DNA of 64,000 bases, taken from Panaeolus papilionaceus (taxonomy: Eukaryota; Basidiomycota; Agaricomycetes; Agaricales). Below the pieces are notes generated by a model, which did no database searches, was not told the origin of the DNA, and saw only the letters and a list, made by a program, of their open reading frames with translations. The stretch is from positions 1,612,001-1,676,000 of the forward strand of contig JADNRZ010000002.1 in NCBI GenBank assembly GCA_015501605.1. The letters are read 5' to 3'. Shown here piece after piece: positions 47,342 through 58,872 of the stretch (positions within the stretch are counted from its first letter, which is position 1; every line of letters begins with the position of its first letter). The position numbers and the translations under genes are program-made.

Positions 47342-47999
47342 TTATGGAGCATTGATGGATCCCGGAATGGTTGAATTCGTTGATGCCAATGATTGAGATC
47401 TTCCTATCTTCGGGTCTAGAACATACAAATCGGGAAATTGATTGGTGGTTTGACTTGATTCGGATCTGGCATGCGTGATGAGCTCATCGGCTCGGTTGTC
47501 GGGCGCAAAGAGATACCAGCCCTTGTATTTCGGAAGGATAGTAAATAGTATTCTTGAGCCTGGATGGCGATCAACCTACATAAGTACGGATCCATGTCGC
47601 AAGGCAGAAAATAGAGCTTTCATACAGACTCCAACGTCATGGCCGATTTACAGCCCTCATCGATTGTGGTGGGTTTGATATGTAAGTAACATGGCTGAAG
47701 ACTCTTTGAAGGAAGCCCCAATCGCGTAAAAACAACTTCTGTGATTGACAATGACTTGAACTAAAAACGGATTGAATCCTCGTGCATGATGACGGCCGTA
47801 TTCATATTGTGGCTCGAACGCGACGCGATGTTACGAAATGAAGTGTATTGTTCTCGTCCAATGTAAAGTATGTATATATATGCCTCACGATCGATAGCTT
47901 GATAAACGTGGTTGGCTTATGCCCCAAATCCACGAGGAGTTCTTTCGCTTCCAAGTGCCATGGGGCTAATCTAATCGATGCAACACGTATGAGTTCCAT
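47342..47999 (-). CDS. Small unrecognised spliced gene, about 161 residues
   Basis: Three minus-strand pieces join in one frame across gt..ag introns: 47835-47999, 47652-47738 and 47342-47575. These give 486 nt including the stop. Exon 1 begins MELIRVASIRLAPWHLEAKE and includes LVDLGHKPTTFIKLSIVRHI. Exon 2 is KLFLRDWGFLQRVFSHVTYI and SNPPQSMRA. Exon 3 is VDRHPGSRILFTILPKYKGW, YLFAPDNRADELITHARSES and a Ser/Asn-rich end. The protein-like texture (aromatics, balanced charges) and correct splice phases support a real gene. No exon is long enough to stand out alone. The start may be a downstream remnant, since a stop precedes the ATG in frame and further 5' exons are possible. No signal peptide, helix or known motif was recognised. 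It could also be a decaying pseudogene. Confidence 0.45.
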
Positions 48000-48766
48000 G
48001 TTGAACTAAGGTGTCTACCTGAGCCAAAATAGCGACGACTCGTTGCCTACCTTCTCGATCATCGAATGTCGACAAAGTCAGGAGGAAGTAAAAATATTCA
48101 GAACAGAGCCGGTACGGTCGGTTAATTTTTACCGCGAGAGTGCGATGATGTACATGTCATGGAGCGTGGATACAGTAGAATGAAGCACAACACAAATGCA
48201 AAAGACAGAGAATGGCTGGCCACGATAGATGTAGACTCGATCTTCAAAACTGCATGTATGAAGATAAGATCACACGAGAAGGAAAGTGGTACATCGATAC
48301 AACATGCAGGCCATGAGTGAATGGGGGTGGTACAAAATAGAAGTGTTGCTGGTAGCATTTGTATGACAGCTAGCTATTCATGTTGCAAAGTATATGTGGT
48401 GCTATCGCGAGTATGCAGTGAATGCAATTCATGACAGTAGCGACATTGCTCCGAAGCTCATGGGGAATGTATACAAAGTTATTTTAGAATGGTTGTATGA
48501 GGTTGGGTCATAAGAAAAGAGTCAATTGGACGAAGTATGTAAATGGATCAATTACATAATAATCAACCCATATCCGGAAATTGTGGTTTGGCTCGTGATC
48601 AAACCAGTATGGACATGACCTCTCAAAAAATCTTAATCTTGAAAACTACTTGAACGAAAACCCTAACGGCGCTCCGCCTTTGCGGCCACAACTCATCATC
48701 TCTTTTCATTTTTCAATCATCTCTTGTTCATCTATCCTTCATTTTTGCTTTTAACGACAGTGTAAG
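48000..48766. other. Gap upstream of PRPP synthetase
   Basis: These 767 bp contain the PRPP synthetase promoter and possibly that of the small minus-strand gene. A minus-strand frame of 78 codons (48122-48358) begins with ATG. It is Cys/Ser-rich and does not resemble a protein family, so it is not called. Confidence 0.4.
48657..48669 (+). promoter_or_regulatory. AACCCTAAC (telobox-like) site before PRPP synthetase
   Basis: The sequence aaaaccctaacgg lies about 98 bp upstream of the PRPP synthetase ATG. It matches the telomere-repeat-like box (ARCCCTAA) bound by Tbf1/TRF-type factors at housekeeping and ribosomal-protein promoters in several fungi. Confidence 0.4.
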
Positions 48767-50096
48767 ATGCTCAACGGAAGCGGGATCAAAATCTTTTCGG
48801 GTGCGAGTTATCTGTTATATTCAAGTACCGTCTGGACATTGATCAAAACTCCTATGCAGGCACTAGCCACCCGGAGCTTGCTGAAATTATTGCAAGACGG
48901 TGAGCCTACCCTGAACTACAAGACTAGCTTCCATTAAGCCTCTTGCTCAGTATTGGGCTACCCCTTTCCAAGGCTGAGATTACGAAAAGTGGCATTGGTG
49001 AAACCAATGTCACTATAACCGAATCCGTCCGCGAGGACGATGTGTACATTATCAATACGGGATGCGGAGCTGTGAATACGGCGCTCATGGAGCTCTGTAT
49101 CATGATTCACGCTTGCAAGATTGCCAGCGCCAAACGTATCACAGCGGTGATTCCTCTTTTCCCCTATGCTCGACAAGACAAGAAGGACAAAAGTCGTGCA
49201 CCTATTACAGCAAAGTTGGTGGCGAATATGATCCAGAAAGCGGGATGCGACCATATTATAGTAAGTTTTGAAAGAAACTATCAAAAATTTAGCAAGTACT
49301 GAATTCCGTTTATGTGTGCTATAGACGATGGACTTGCATGCTTCACAGATCCAGGGTTTCTTTGATGTGCCGGTTGACAAGTGAGTAAATAGTCAGGGTT
49401 TTTTTTTTGTCTAATTTAAATAATTTTATTGAACAATTGCATCTTAGTGTAAGGGTTCATACTATGGTACCGATTACTGTCTCTAAGCTCTTTTTTCTCT
49501 CGTAGCTTTATGCGGAACCATCCGCGATTTTTTACATTCGGACACACTTCAACCTTGACGATGTTGTAATCGTCTCACCCGATGCCGGAGGAGCTAAACG
49601 GTGAGAGTTAAAGTGGAGCAACATAAAATGTGGATTTGAATTAACGAGATAATTCTTGATTGCATTTAGAGCGACATCGATTGCGGACAGGCTTGGCGTC
49701 GAATTCGCGTTATTCCACAAAGAAAGAAAGAAGGCTAACGAAGTATCACGAATGGTGCTGGTTGGAAATGCGAAAGATAAGGTGGCGATTCTTGTGGACG
49801 ACATGGCTGACACATGCGGAACATTATGTTTGGCTGCAGAACACCTTGCAGAAGCAGGCGCCGTGAAGGTGTTTGGGATGGTCACTCATGGGATATTGAG
49901 TGGAAATGCACTAGAGAGGATTGAGAAGAGCAACTTGGAAAAGTTGATTGTGACGAATACGCTACCACAACACGGAAATCAAGCGCTCTGTAGGAAGTTG
50001 GAAGTGATCGACATTGGAAAGGTGCTTGGAGAAGTAATTCGACGGAGTCACTACGGAGAAAGCGTGTCGAAGCTATTCCACGAGGTGCCATATTAG
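48767..50096 (+). CDS. Ribose-phosphate pyrophosphokinase (PRPP synthetase)
   Basis: This enzyme makes 5-phosphoribosyl 1-diphosphate from ribose 5-phosphate and ATP, the entry to purine, pyrimidine, histidine and tryptophan synthesis. The ATG at 48767 reads [12 protein letters not shown]. Splicing then gives [13 protein letters not shown] and [40 protein letters not shown] and the phosphate-binding [19 protein letters not shown] are intact. [20 protein letters not shown] and [20 protein letters not shown] follow. The PRPP-binding loop is [14 protein letters not shown], and [20 protein letters not shown] completes the C-terminal half. The end is LFHEVPY at 50096. Five introns are visible. The length, about 320 residues, fits the catalytic-type subunits rather than the longer regulatory Prs1/Prs5 forms of yeast. 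Confidence 0.95.
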
Positions 50097-50500
50097 TACA
50101 AATAGTTTAATCGGAGGCGAACTGGGTCAATTATGTGTAGATCTGACCCGAGCGATTGGAATTGATCGATCAATTGGTTTGACTTGATTAGGGAATAGTA
50201 CGAGGAAAGGGTCTTCTTTTTTTCTTTTTTTTTTCATCTTCTCTTCTTCGTTTCGGTTCGATTTGTTGGTTTGGTTGGTTGGTTGGTCAAGTTGTTTAGT
50301 TCGTTTAGTTTAGTTTAGTTTCTGAGATCCTCTTTCTTCTCTTTCTCTTGCTCTCTCTCCTCTTACATACATCCCTCTCCCTCCCTCTCTTCCTTGAACC
50401 CTAACTTATGTTTCAAAAAGCCGTTCATTAAATTTATTTCGACTCTTTCCTCTTCTTCTTCGTACTTTTCAACAAATCTCAGGGCAATGCCAGCGATACC
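50097..50500. promoter_or_regulatory. Kinase promoter with simple repeats and a telobox-like site
   Basis: These 404 bp separate PRPP synthetase from the kinase. They contain ggtttggttggttggttggt (about 50266-50285), a gtttagtttagtttagttt run (50303-50321) and long TC-rich tracts (50210-50245 and 50330-50395). They also contain aaccctaac (50397-50405), about 96 bp before the ATG. Pyrimidine-rich leaders are common before fungal regulatory genes. Confidence 0.5.
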
Positions 50501-53500
50501 ATGCACCAATCCTCAAACATTGGTCACAATGGTAACATCATCTCAAAGCCACAAGTCTCTCAAGTAATTTGTTTCTACAACTTTCAAATCTCGTATATTC
50601 AATATTTCTTTCAGAGACACAACCAGAACAACATTCCAAAGGAGCCCATCACCGTGCTCGGCATTCCAAGTGTATCAATACAAGATAATCGTCTCACAGT
50701 CGGCTCGGCGCAGAGCAGTGCGTTCACCTCAATCATTATAAACTCTTGAAAAAATAAATTAATTCGTTATTCTCTTTTGAAAATCAAGGCTCAACACGCT
50801 CCTATACACCTCTCAAGGTCTTGGGAGACGGTTCATTTGGTACCGTATGGTTATGCGATTGGCATGGAACACTTCCACCGAACACTCCACTATCACCCAT
50901 GCAATGCGGCGCCGGGGCAAGGCCAGAGTGGACAGGGAAGAGGCTGGTAGCAGTCAAGAGGATGAAAAAGACGTGGGAGGGTGGTTGGGACGATTGTCGA
51001 AAATTGAAGGAGCTCGAGGTCCGTAAACTCTGTTCTAACTATCTTCTTCAAACCATCCCCTTATCCCCGTTACCTACATTCAACTAGTCTCTCCGCGCAA
51101 TTCCTTTTCACCCCAATGTTATTCCATTATACGATTTCTTTCTACTACCAGACACAAAAGAACTATATTTTGTGTTCGAATCAATGGAAGGAAATCTCTA
51201 CCACCTCATTAAGACTCGCAAAGGTCGCCCTCTTGCCGGCGGTCTGGTTTCTTCAATATTTCGACAAATAGTCCTCGGTTTGGATCACGTTCATTCACAT
51301 GGATACTTTCATCGCGATATGAAGCCCGAAAACGTTCTCGTAACCACTACTGGCCTTTTCGATTACACCTCAGTTTCCCCAGTCGCACCACCGAACGCAC
51401 CCAAGGAAAAGGATGTCGTAGCAATAATCAAACTGGCAGATTTTGGTCTTGCAAGAGAGACGAAGAGTAAACCTCCTTACACGGAATATGTTTCTACCCG
51501 TTGGTATCGCGCCCCGGAGGTTCTCCTTCTCAGTCGTGATTACTCTAACCCGGTCGACATGTGGGCGCTTGGCACCATCATGGCTGAACTGGTCAACCTA
51601 AGGCCTCTCTTCCCTGGTCAGGATCAAGTCGATCAAGTTGCTAGGATATGTGAGATTCTCGGGGATCCTTCAGACGCCTATGGTGTGGACGCGAATGGGA
51701 GTACCATTGGGGGCGGTTCTTGGAAAAGGGGAATAGACCTGGCTAGCGCTGTTGGTTTTCGCTTTCCCAAGGTATGTTTCGACCCTTGTAATCATTTTCT
51801 TACTGCTCTCTAAAAGCGTTTTTGCAGCTCGAGCCCAAGGACTTTTATGCTCTCTTCGAAAAAAACGTTCCAAGATCACTAATCGACTGTATTCGGGATC
51901 TCTTGCGATACGACCCAAACAAGCGTTTAACCACCCGACAATGTCTTGAACATCCCTATCTTCTGGAAACCACTCCCCGCAATAACATCACTATGCCAGC
52001 GGGTCTCCATATGTCGAGTTCGAACTCGTCCATTCCAAGGATGTCTTCTCACCCCAATGGTACCAATTCCCACACACCTCAACCCCGCGTCATCCCATCC
52101 CACCCATCTATTCCTCATCATTCACATCAGTTTCCCGAGCCCTCTTCCACGCATCGCGTCCCTTACCCTATCCCTGCACCTCACCCAGCCTTCCCTCATC
52201 ACCCCGGTCATCCATCCAACTACCAACAGGACCCCCGACATCACCCTCAACAACAATGGCCCGCTCAACATACGGATTACCCGATGGATGTCGTCCCTTC
52301 GCACGAACAGTCACCTCACCACCAGCATCACACCAACGGTCAGGATGCTGTAATGGTGCAGGACCCTCATCCTCCGACAGATGCTCCGCAGGATCCCTCT
52401 TCGGTACCCGCGCATCAAGGTCACAAGTTGGGGAAACTCGGCACTCTGTCTTTTGGAAAGAAGAACAGCAAATGGGGTCTTGGTGGAATGTTTGGGGGCG
52501 ACAAATCCAATCATTTGCCTCCAGTGGATGAAATAAGCCCTGCAGTCGTTTTCCCTTCATCTCGTAAACGGACAAAGTCTTCCAGTACAGACAGCAGATC
52601 AATGCGCGAACCCTCACCTGTTCGTGACCCTATCATCGATGTCAAGAAAAACAAAAAGGAAGCGAGGCGGCTTCATTACGAAGCCGAAGTCGAGAAACGC
52701 AAGCTCGCTCAGAAGAACGCTCGCGAACAGGCTCGCAGCGTTATGGCTAAGCGTCAGCAGATGCAGCGCGAAAATATTGGTGAAGACATCGAATGGCGAG
52801 CACCAACGGAACAACACGTGGATTCTCTGGAGCCGAGAGCTGCCCAGCCATCTTCTGGTCCCGTTCGACGCGAACAAGGCGCGAATGGTGCCATGTCCAC
52901 CGTTCATGGAGCGGCGGCCGGTAGATACGCCATGCAGCCTGATCCACTATTGTCGCCTCCGGATCGTATGGAGTGGAGGAATCCCTCCGTTCGTGTCGCC
53001 AAAGCCAGACGGAGAGAGTTCGATGACGACCATTCGATGTCCTCTTCAGACGTGCACAGTCTAAGCCGAGTCTCTTCAATATCCTTTGCGACTGTCGACA
53101 GTGACCCCGGTCCATCTCGAATACGAAACAGACCAAGTCTCTTTGGCATCAATAGAATGCATTCCCGGTCTTCCTTGCGCACATCCTTTGATGACTTCTC
53201 CACCTCTGCTCGTTCTTCAAATTCGTTCTCATTGGAGGGCCAGCTTGCACACGACTTTCGCACGCAAGCATCCGTTTCTTCGCATATATCTGGCAGTGTT
53301 TCTCCACCTCCTCTTCAGCTACTGTCTCTTTCTCCCACAATGTCCCCTTCATTATCCCCCTCCCCTCCTTGGCTTCAGGTGCAACATGCTCATAAAGAGG
53401 ATTTACTCTCACGGACTCAATCTCCCCCTTTTCTATCAGTATCTCCCCATTTCCCTTCCAACCTGAGCAACGGTCCTCATAGTCCTTTAGACTTGAACGG

Positions 53501-53837
53501 TGGGCATCTACCCCCGCTTCCTCCAAGTTCTTACGGACAACCACCGAGCTCATATGGTGGTTATCCCCCAAGCTCGGGCCATACCCCTAAATCTGCACGA
53601 TCCACCAAATCTGCCATCAACCCAATATTTAAAGTGGTGAGTTATAAGTGGGACAGTACCAATGGCCTCGTCCCTGATGACTCACCCCAGCCTCCACTAC
53701 CACCACCACCACTATCCTCTGTTGATAATCCAATACCATCGTCTAATGCTCTCCCACCTTTTTCACATTTGGAAGCTGTTGCTGGCGGCGAGTACCCGCC
53801 TTTGACGCCCATGGTCTTCTCAAAACCAGACGACTGA
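50501..53837 (+). CDS. Ime2/Crk1 (MAK/RCK-type) protein kinase
   Basis: This CMGC kinase is of the RCK/MAK group, which includes yeast Ime2 and basidiomycete Crk1, regulators of meiosis, mating and morphogenesis. Short first exons (MHQSSNIGHNGNII, RHNQNNIPKEPITVLGIPSV) lead to the kinase domain. This includes YTPLKVLGDGSFGTVW (glycine loop), RLVAVKRMKKTW (ATP lysine), FVFESMEGNLYHLI and GYFHRDMKPENVL (catalytic loop). IIKLADFGLAR (DFG) and YTEYVSTRWYRAPE carry the TEY dual-phosphorylation motif. WALGTIMAELVNLRPLFPG and NKRLTTRQCLEHPYL finish the domain. An insert between HRDMKPEN and DFG lengthens the loop, as in Ime2 relatives. The C-terminal half (about 52000-53837) is disordered, His/Pro/Ser-rich with a charged helix (RRLHYEAEVEKRKLAQKNAR). 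Localisation is not visible from the sequence. Confidence 0.9.
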
Positions 53838-54542
53838 TCGACTAGTACCCCACACTCCTTTTGTACTGCTCCCATTTTTTTTTTGTGTTCTACTCTGTGT
53901 GTCGTTTATTTTTTTCGGCTTATCGGTTCTGTTTCTCCTCTCTTTTTATTCCCCAGTTCTTTCTTATCTTTGTTCGCACCACTCACTATCATTCAATATT
54001 TGGTCGTATATTCACTCAACCATCATCATTACCTCCATATTACCATTCATTTGTCCAACTCGCACCCAGGAGGTTGTAACCACACGGCATTTCATAATGA
54101 ACCATGGCTCTACCTCTCTTTTCGCATTTTTCTCATCACATTATTTTTCCACTCTTCGGTCTCTTGACCTCGTACATTACTCACTTTTTGCTAGTTGCAC
54201 TACTCCATCACCGGGATGTTAGGTTATAAGTAGGCGTAGACAGACAATGTGTATTTTTATGCTCTTTGGGGTTGTTGTAAAAAACATCGTCGAGCAATTC
54301 AATTCGGACACCATACAATTGCCAAACTCGTCGTGAATGGATCGCGTGAAGCATATTGAAGATAGACAGCAAACAAAAGGATGTTCAAACTGGATGCTTT
54401 TGTATAGCCTCGTTTGCTGGTTATAGCTTAAATGTGAATGCGAGAATGAAGCTCAAGTGTATGGACTAATTTCGCTATCAAGCGGCATGTATTGCCAACT
54501 CTAATTATAATTGTTTCATATGACAGCAGACGGGGATGGCTA
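53838..54542. other. Convergent 3' region, kinase / NDUFS6
   Basis: These 705 bp lie between the kinase stop and the NDUFS6 stop. The first part is T-rich (53875-54210). No gene-like frame with a plausible start, and no RNA gene, was seen. Confidence 0.5.
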
Positions 54543-55380
54543 TCAATGGTGATGGTGAGGATCTTGCTCGAACCGAATTCCACTGCAGAAATGAACCAGG
54601 TCGCCCAGTAGGAGAAATGTAGGAATTAGAAGGAGAAAATGGTCAAGGAAGTCGAAGCACTGCTTACCAGTATCTGTTCATGATGAACAACCGCACATAA
54701 GAACCAGCGAAGCAGACATGGGTCAGGGAAAATGCAGTCAGTCATGTCCAACAAACTATCGCCGCAGCGCAGAAAGTTTTGTACATACCCGCATGGACGA
54801 GGTCCAGGTTGATCCTGTCGGGTAAATTGGTAAGAACCAGGACGGAAATTGAACGATATAGGTCATAACAGTTGTTGAAATGGCTAACACTTACCAAATT
54901 GATATAGACTTTGGGATGTCCGAGTGGTCCTCCTCCTAAACATCAGATGACCGGAACAGCGAATCAGTTAGCAAGACGTAGACAACCCCTTCTGCTGCTG
55001 CCACACAGAAGGACAGCACTGCAGTCGAAAAAAAATTTGTTGGCTGAGAAAGAGGACGTACCACCGTCGCATACCGCCTTCCTACCGTGTACGAGTCTGA
55101 TAGGCTCCTGCGCAATCATGTCCATCGCACTCAATGGGTTTGGTTGGAGATCCATTGCGGTCTGCTCAAAACGAGGACCTGACCCCGGGCCAGGACGTGG
55201 ACGTTGACTGGTAGACCATGTGGTGGGATGGTTGGGTGCTTGTTGGAGAGTGACGGGTTCCTTCTTTACCGCCTCGACAGCAACCTCGTTGATTTTGACG
55301 GCTGGTGTCGAGGAGGACGCTGAACGCGTTAGGCTCCTGAGCGTGGTATTCAGTTGACGGAGTGAGCGACGCCCCAGCAT
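54543..55380 (-). CDS. Complex I zinc-binding accessory subunit NDUFS6, with a 6-nt microexon
   Basis: NDUFS6 is a small matrix-arm subunit of mitochondrial complex I that binds zinc late in assembly. Exons on the minus strand are 55062-55380, 54895-54935, 54789-54814, 54668-54673 and 54543-54582. They add up to 432 nt with phases 1, 0, 2 and 2, giving 143 residues. The N-terminus (MLGRRSLRQLNTTLRSLTRS) is a mitochondrial presequence. The family core reads GPRFEQTAMDLQPNPLSAMD, EEPIRLVHGRKAVCDG-like sequence (here QEPIRLVHGRKAVCDG), GGGPLGHPKVYINL, DQPGPRPCG, YCGIRFEQDPHHHH. The tyrosine and second cysteine of the CGYCG zinc motif come from the six-base exon ATACTG. Skipping it would keep the frame but delete Tyr-Cys. 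HSP104 lies upstream in the same direction, 359 bp away. Confidence 0.92.
54668..54673 (-). other. Predicted 6-nt microexon of NDUFS6
   Basis: On the minus strand the six bases ATACTG are preceded by a cag acceptor and followed by a gtaagc donor. They are flanked by introns of 115 nt (54674-54788) and 85 nt (54583-54667). They complete GG|A-TAC-TG|T to give Gly-Tyr-Cys, restoring the conserved CGYCG motif. Confidence 0.8.
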
Positions 55381-55739
55381 GGTTGTTTTGGCTGTAGCAG
55401 ACAACTTGGTTGAGCGTAACCCGGAGCGGAAAGCGTCACACCCATAACACGTCACATTATCAAAGCTCAGTCTGCAACTGTCAAGTCGATTCACTGCGTT
55501 GAAATTCAACTTTTTAAGTAATCCCTCTCTCATTTTCATTTCCGTTATTTCATGTCCTTGAATGGTTTGGTGTATCAAAAAATGAGTAAGTCCGATGAAA
55601 GTACAAATGCAAATGCTGTATAGACTACGATACAAAAGGATGCAAAAGAATCTTCAAGTCTGGTAATACAACTACAAGTAAACTAATTAGCAGAAAAGTT
55701 CGAACCAATAGCTCCCAAAAAAATACCTAATCAGCGTCT
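55381..55739. other. Gap between HSP104 and NDUFS6
   Basis: This tandem minus-strand gap of 359 bp contains the HSP104 3' end and the NDUFS6 promoter. A minus-strand open frame continues upstream of the NDUFS6 ATG, but its own first codon is an ATG at 55635 with no family resemblance. The ATG at 55380 with its presequence is preferred. Confidence 0.45.
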
Positions 55740-58700
55740 TCAATCCATCTCTTCGATCTCGATATCGTCATCCTCCAAGTCCTCTGGATCTACATCCATA
55801 TCTCCAGCCTCACCCTCGTGGTTGGGTATAATCTGCAGTCGGTTATGTGGACCATCGAACCGCACACGAACTGTCTCGTTGTCCAGCACGCGTCCTGAGA
55901 GGATCATAACCGAAAGAGGATTAAGCAGCTCGCTCTGGATAGCACGATTCAGAGGACGAGCTCCGTAGGCTGTGGAATACCCCACAGACAGGAGATAATT
56001 CTTGCTCTCTCCATCGAGGTCGAGTTTGATCTTCCTATCAGCAAGTCGCTCTTCCACTTCAGCAAGTCTAATGTCCACGATCTTGTGCAAATCCTTCTCG
56101 GACAATGCGCGCTAAAAGTATATAGGTCAGTTTATTTGGTCTTATGAGCACAAATGAGGTTAGACTTACGAAGACGAGTATGTCATCAATACGATTGATG
56201 AATTCGGGAGGGAAGTGAGCTTGGATAGCAGCCATGACCAGTCCTCGTGTTTCCGCCTTCACTGGCCCAGGACCCATTTCGTTGAGGAAGGTCGCCCCGA
56301 GATTGGAAGTCATGATGATGACGGTGTTACGCATATCGACGACTCTACCCTGACCGTCGGTCAATCTTCCGTCGTCCAAAACCTGGAGGAATATGGTGAT
56401 GAATTCTCGGCAGGCTTTCTCGATTTCATCGATGAGGATGATCGAGTACGGCTTGCGACGAATGTATTCTGTGAGTTGACCTCCAGCATCGTAGCCAACG
56501 TATCCAGGAGGAGAACCGATAAGGCGCGAAATCGAGTGTTTCTCCGAGTATTCTGAAGCGTCAATTCGGATCATGGTATTGGGCGAGTCGAATAGGACAG
56601 TGGCGAGCTAAAAGTAAATAAACTGATTAGTAAGTATATTGTATGCAGTAATAAAGTGGCAGACATACCGTCTTTGCAAGAAGGGTCTTACCAGTACCCG
56701 AGGGACCGGCAAAGAGAAAACTGGCAACTGGACGATTGGGATTGGAAAGACCGCTCCGTGAAAGCCTAATCGCGTTAGCGACTGCCTTTACAGCATCATT
56801 CTGGCCAACCACACTCTCCGCCAAAACCTTTTCCAACCTAAGGAGCTTTTCCTTTTCGGTTGTAACAAGTCGAGTGACTGGAATATTGGTCCACTTGGCC
56901 ACGATTTCTGCGATCTGGTCTGGTGCAACGATATCGGTTCCCCCACCTGCTGCTGCGTCTTCGGCGGCTTTCTGTGCTTCGAGCTTTTCAAGGCGAGCCT
57001 GGAGGTCTGGAAGGGCGTAGTAGCGAAGATCAGAAGCAGTGGCGAGATCATATCTAATGAATCATGTTAGCACATTGCTGTCGATGGCTAAAATGGATGA
57101 TACTAACCTTCGTTCTGCATCTTCAACCTTGGCCTTCAACTCGTCGATCCTCTTTCTGACCTGGTTCACTTCTTCTCCACGCCTCTTCTCGTTCTCGTAC
57201 GCGGCTTTGAGGGGTTGTAGTTGCTCTTCGACATCTGCAGTAGCCTTGCGAGCTATCTGGAGGCGTTCTTTACTGGCAGCGTCCTTCTCCCGTTCCAAAG
57301 CATGAATCTCGACCTCCAACTCAAGCTTTCGGCGTTGGAGCTTGTCGATTGCTTCTGGCTCAGTTTCACGGTTCACGCGAACACTGCAGGGAAGATTGTA
57401 TTAGGATAAAACCGTAATACACAGAAATGATCAAAAACCTACCTTGCACATGCCTCATCTACCAAGTCAATAGCCGAGTCGGGAAGTCTTCTCGAAGTTA
57501 AGTAGCGGTGAGCCAGTGTCGCAGCGGTGATGAGAGCGCCATCCATAATGCGAACTCCGTGATGAACTTCATACTTCTCGCGAATACCTCGCAGAATGCT
57601 GATAGTCTCGGGAACACTGGGTTCGTTGACTAGGACCTGGGCAAACCGGCGCTCCAACGCTGGGTCGGTTTCGATATACTTGCGGTATTCGGAGAGGGTG
57701 GTTGCGCCGATACAACGCAGTTTGCCGCGAGCAAGCAAAGGTTTGAAAAGATTACCAGCATCCATACCTCCACCTTCTGCGCCACGTCCTGCCATGATAA
57801 GGTGCAACTCGTCGATAAAGAGGATGATTCCTGGACCACCGTCTTCCGAGGCCTTCTCCACTTCGTTCAAGACTGATTTTATGCGCTCTTCGTATTCACC
57901 CTTGTACTTTGCGCCGGCCATGAGAGCACCCATGTCGAGGGAGTACAGTCTGGCGATGAGACTAGCTGGCACATCACGCTTGACGATACGCTGAGCGAGA
58001 CCTTCGGCGATAGCTGTTTTACCGACACCAGGTTCACCAATAAGCACAGGGTTGTTTTTCGTCCTAAAATGGGGTCAGTACAAAACATAAAACATACATG
58101 AAAAGTGAAAACGACGACATACCTTCGACATAAGATGCGAATAGCGCGACGAATCTCGTTGTCTCGACCGATCACTGGATCGATTTTCCCTTCTTCCGCA
58201 AGTGCTGTGAGGTCCACCGCGTACTTTTGAAGGGCATCGAAGCCCTGTTCGGCCGTCTTGGACTCTACTCGACGATTACCGCGAATCTGTTCGATCGCCG
58301 TCTTTAGGATGGCTTCGTTCAGGTTATTTTCCTTCAAGACAGTTGATATTGAAGGGTCCTTGATGAGAGCAAGAAGAACGTGGTCTTGTGCGATGTAGGA
58401 GTCATGCATCGTCTTTTGTAATGTCTGGGCTTCTCGTAGGACCTTGAGAGCAGCGGATGAAATGGATACTTCTTCGGGCGCAGGGTCTTGTGTCGGCAGC
58501 CTGACGATGAGCTTCTGGATGCCTCGCTTGACAAGCGCCTGACGAAATATTGTCAGAACAATGAAAAGACGGTTAAACATTGAAAGTGTAACTTACGGGG
58601 TCACCACCTGCTCGAGAAACTACTGATGCAAAGAGAGGAGCACCACCGCCCGTTGGTGGACCGCCAGGCATCGAGCTTTCAGAGCCTGCTTCATTGAGCA

Positions 58701-58872
58701 GAACTAAAGCTATATGTGCGGGATAGACTGTGGAAACCAGTTAGAAAGACAGTCGAGTAGATTTTGTTTAAAGAAAAACAAACATACCTTGTGCATTTGC
58801 ATAGTCTTTGGCCAACTGAATGGCTTCGGCTAACGATTGTTGAGTCTTGTCTGTGAATTCAAGGTTGTTCAT
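55740..58872 (-). CDS. HSP104: Heat-shock disaggregase HSP104 (ClpB family AAA+)
   Basis: This hexameric AAA+ disaggregase recovers aggregated proteins together with Hsp70/Hsp40. The ATG at 58872 reads [20 protein letters not shown]. The N-domain continues through [16 protein letters not shown] and [20 protein letters not shown]. The first ATPase module has [16 protein letters not shown], Walker A ([15 protein letters not shown]), Walker B (IILFIDELH) and the pore loop [11 protein letters not shown]. The coiled-coil middle domain runs from about 57370 to 57070 ([20 protein letters not shown] and further). The second module has [20 protein letters not shown], Walker A ([16 protein letters not shown]), a [11 protein letters not shown] pore loop and Walker B ([11 protein letters not shown]). 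[15 protein letters not shown] and [17 protein letters not shown] (sensor 2) follow. The end is strongly acidic ([16 protein letters not shown]), like the yeast DDLD tail. All key residues are present. Confidence 0.97.

Noticed and set aside
48122..48358. A minus-strand 78-codon frame rich in Cys and Ser with an ATG start.
   Set aside because: No signal-peptide cleavage pattern, splice partners or family similarity support a secreted cysteine-rich protein.
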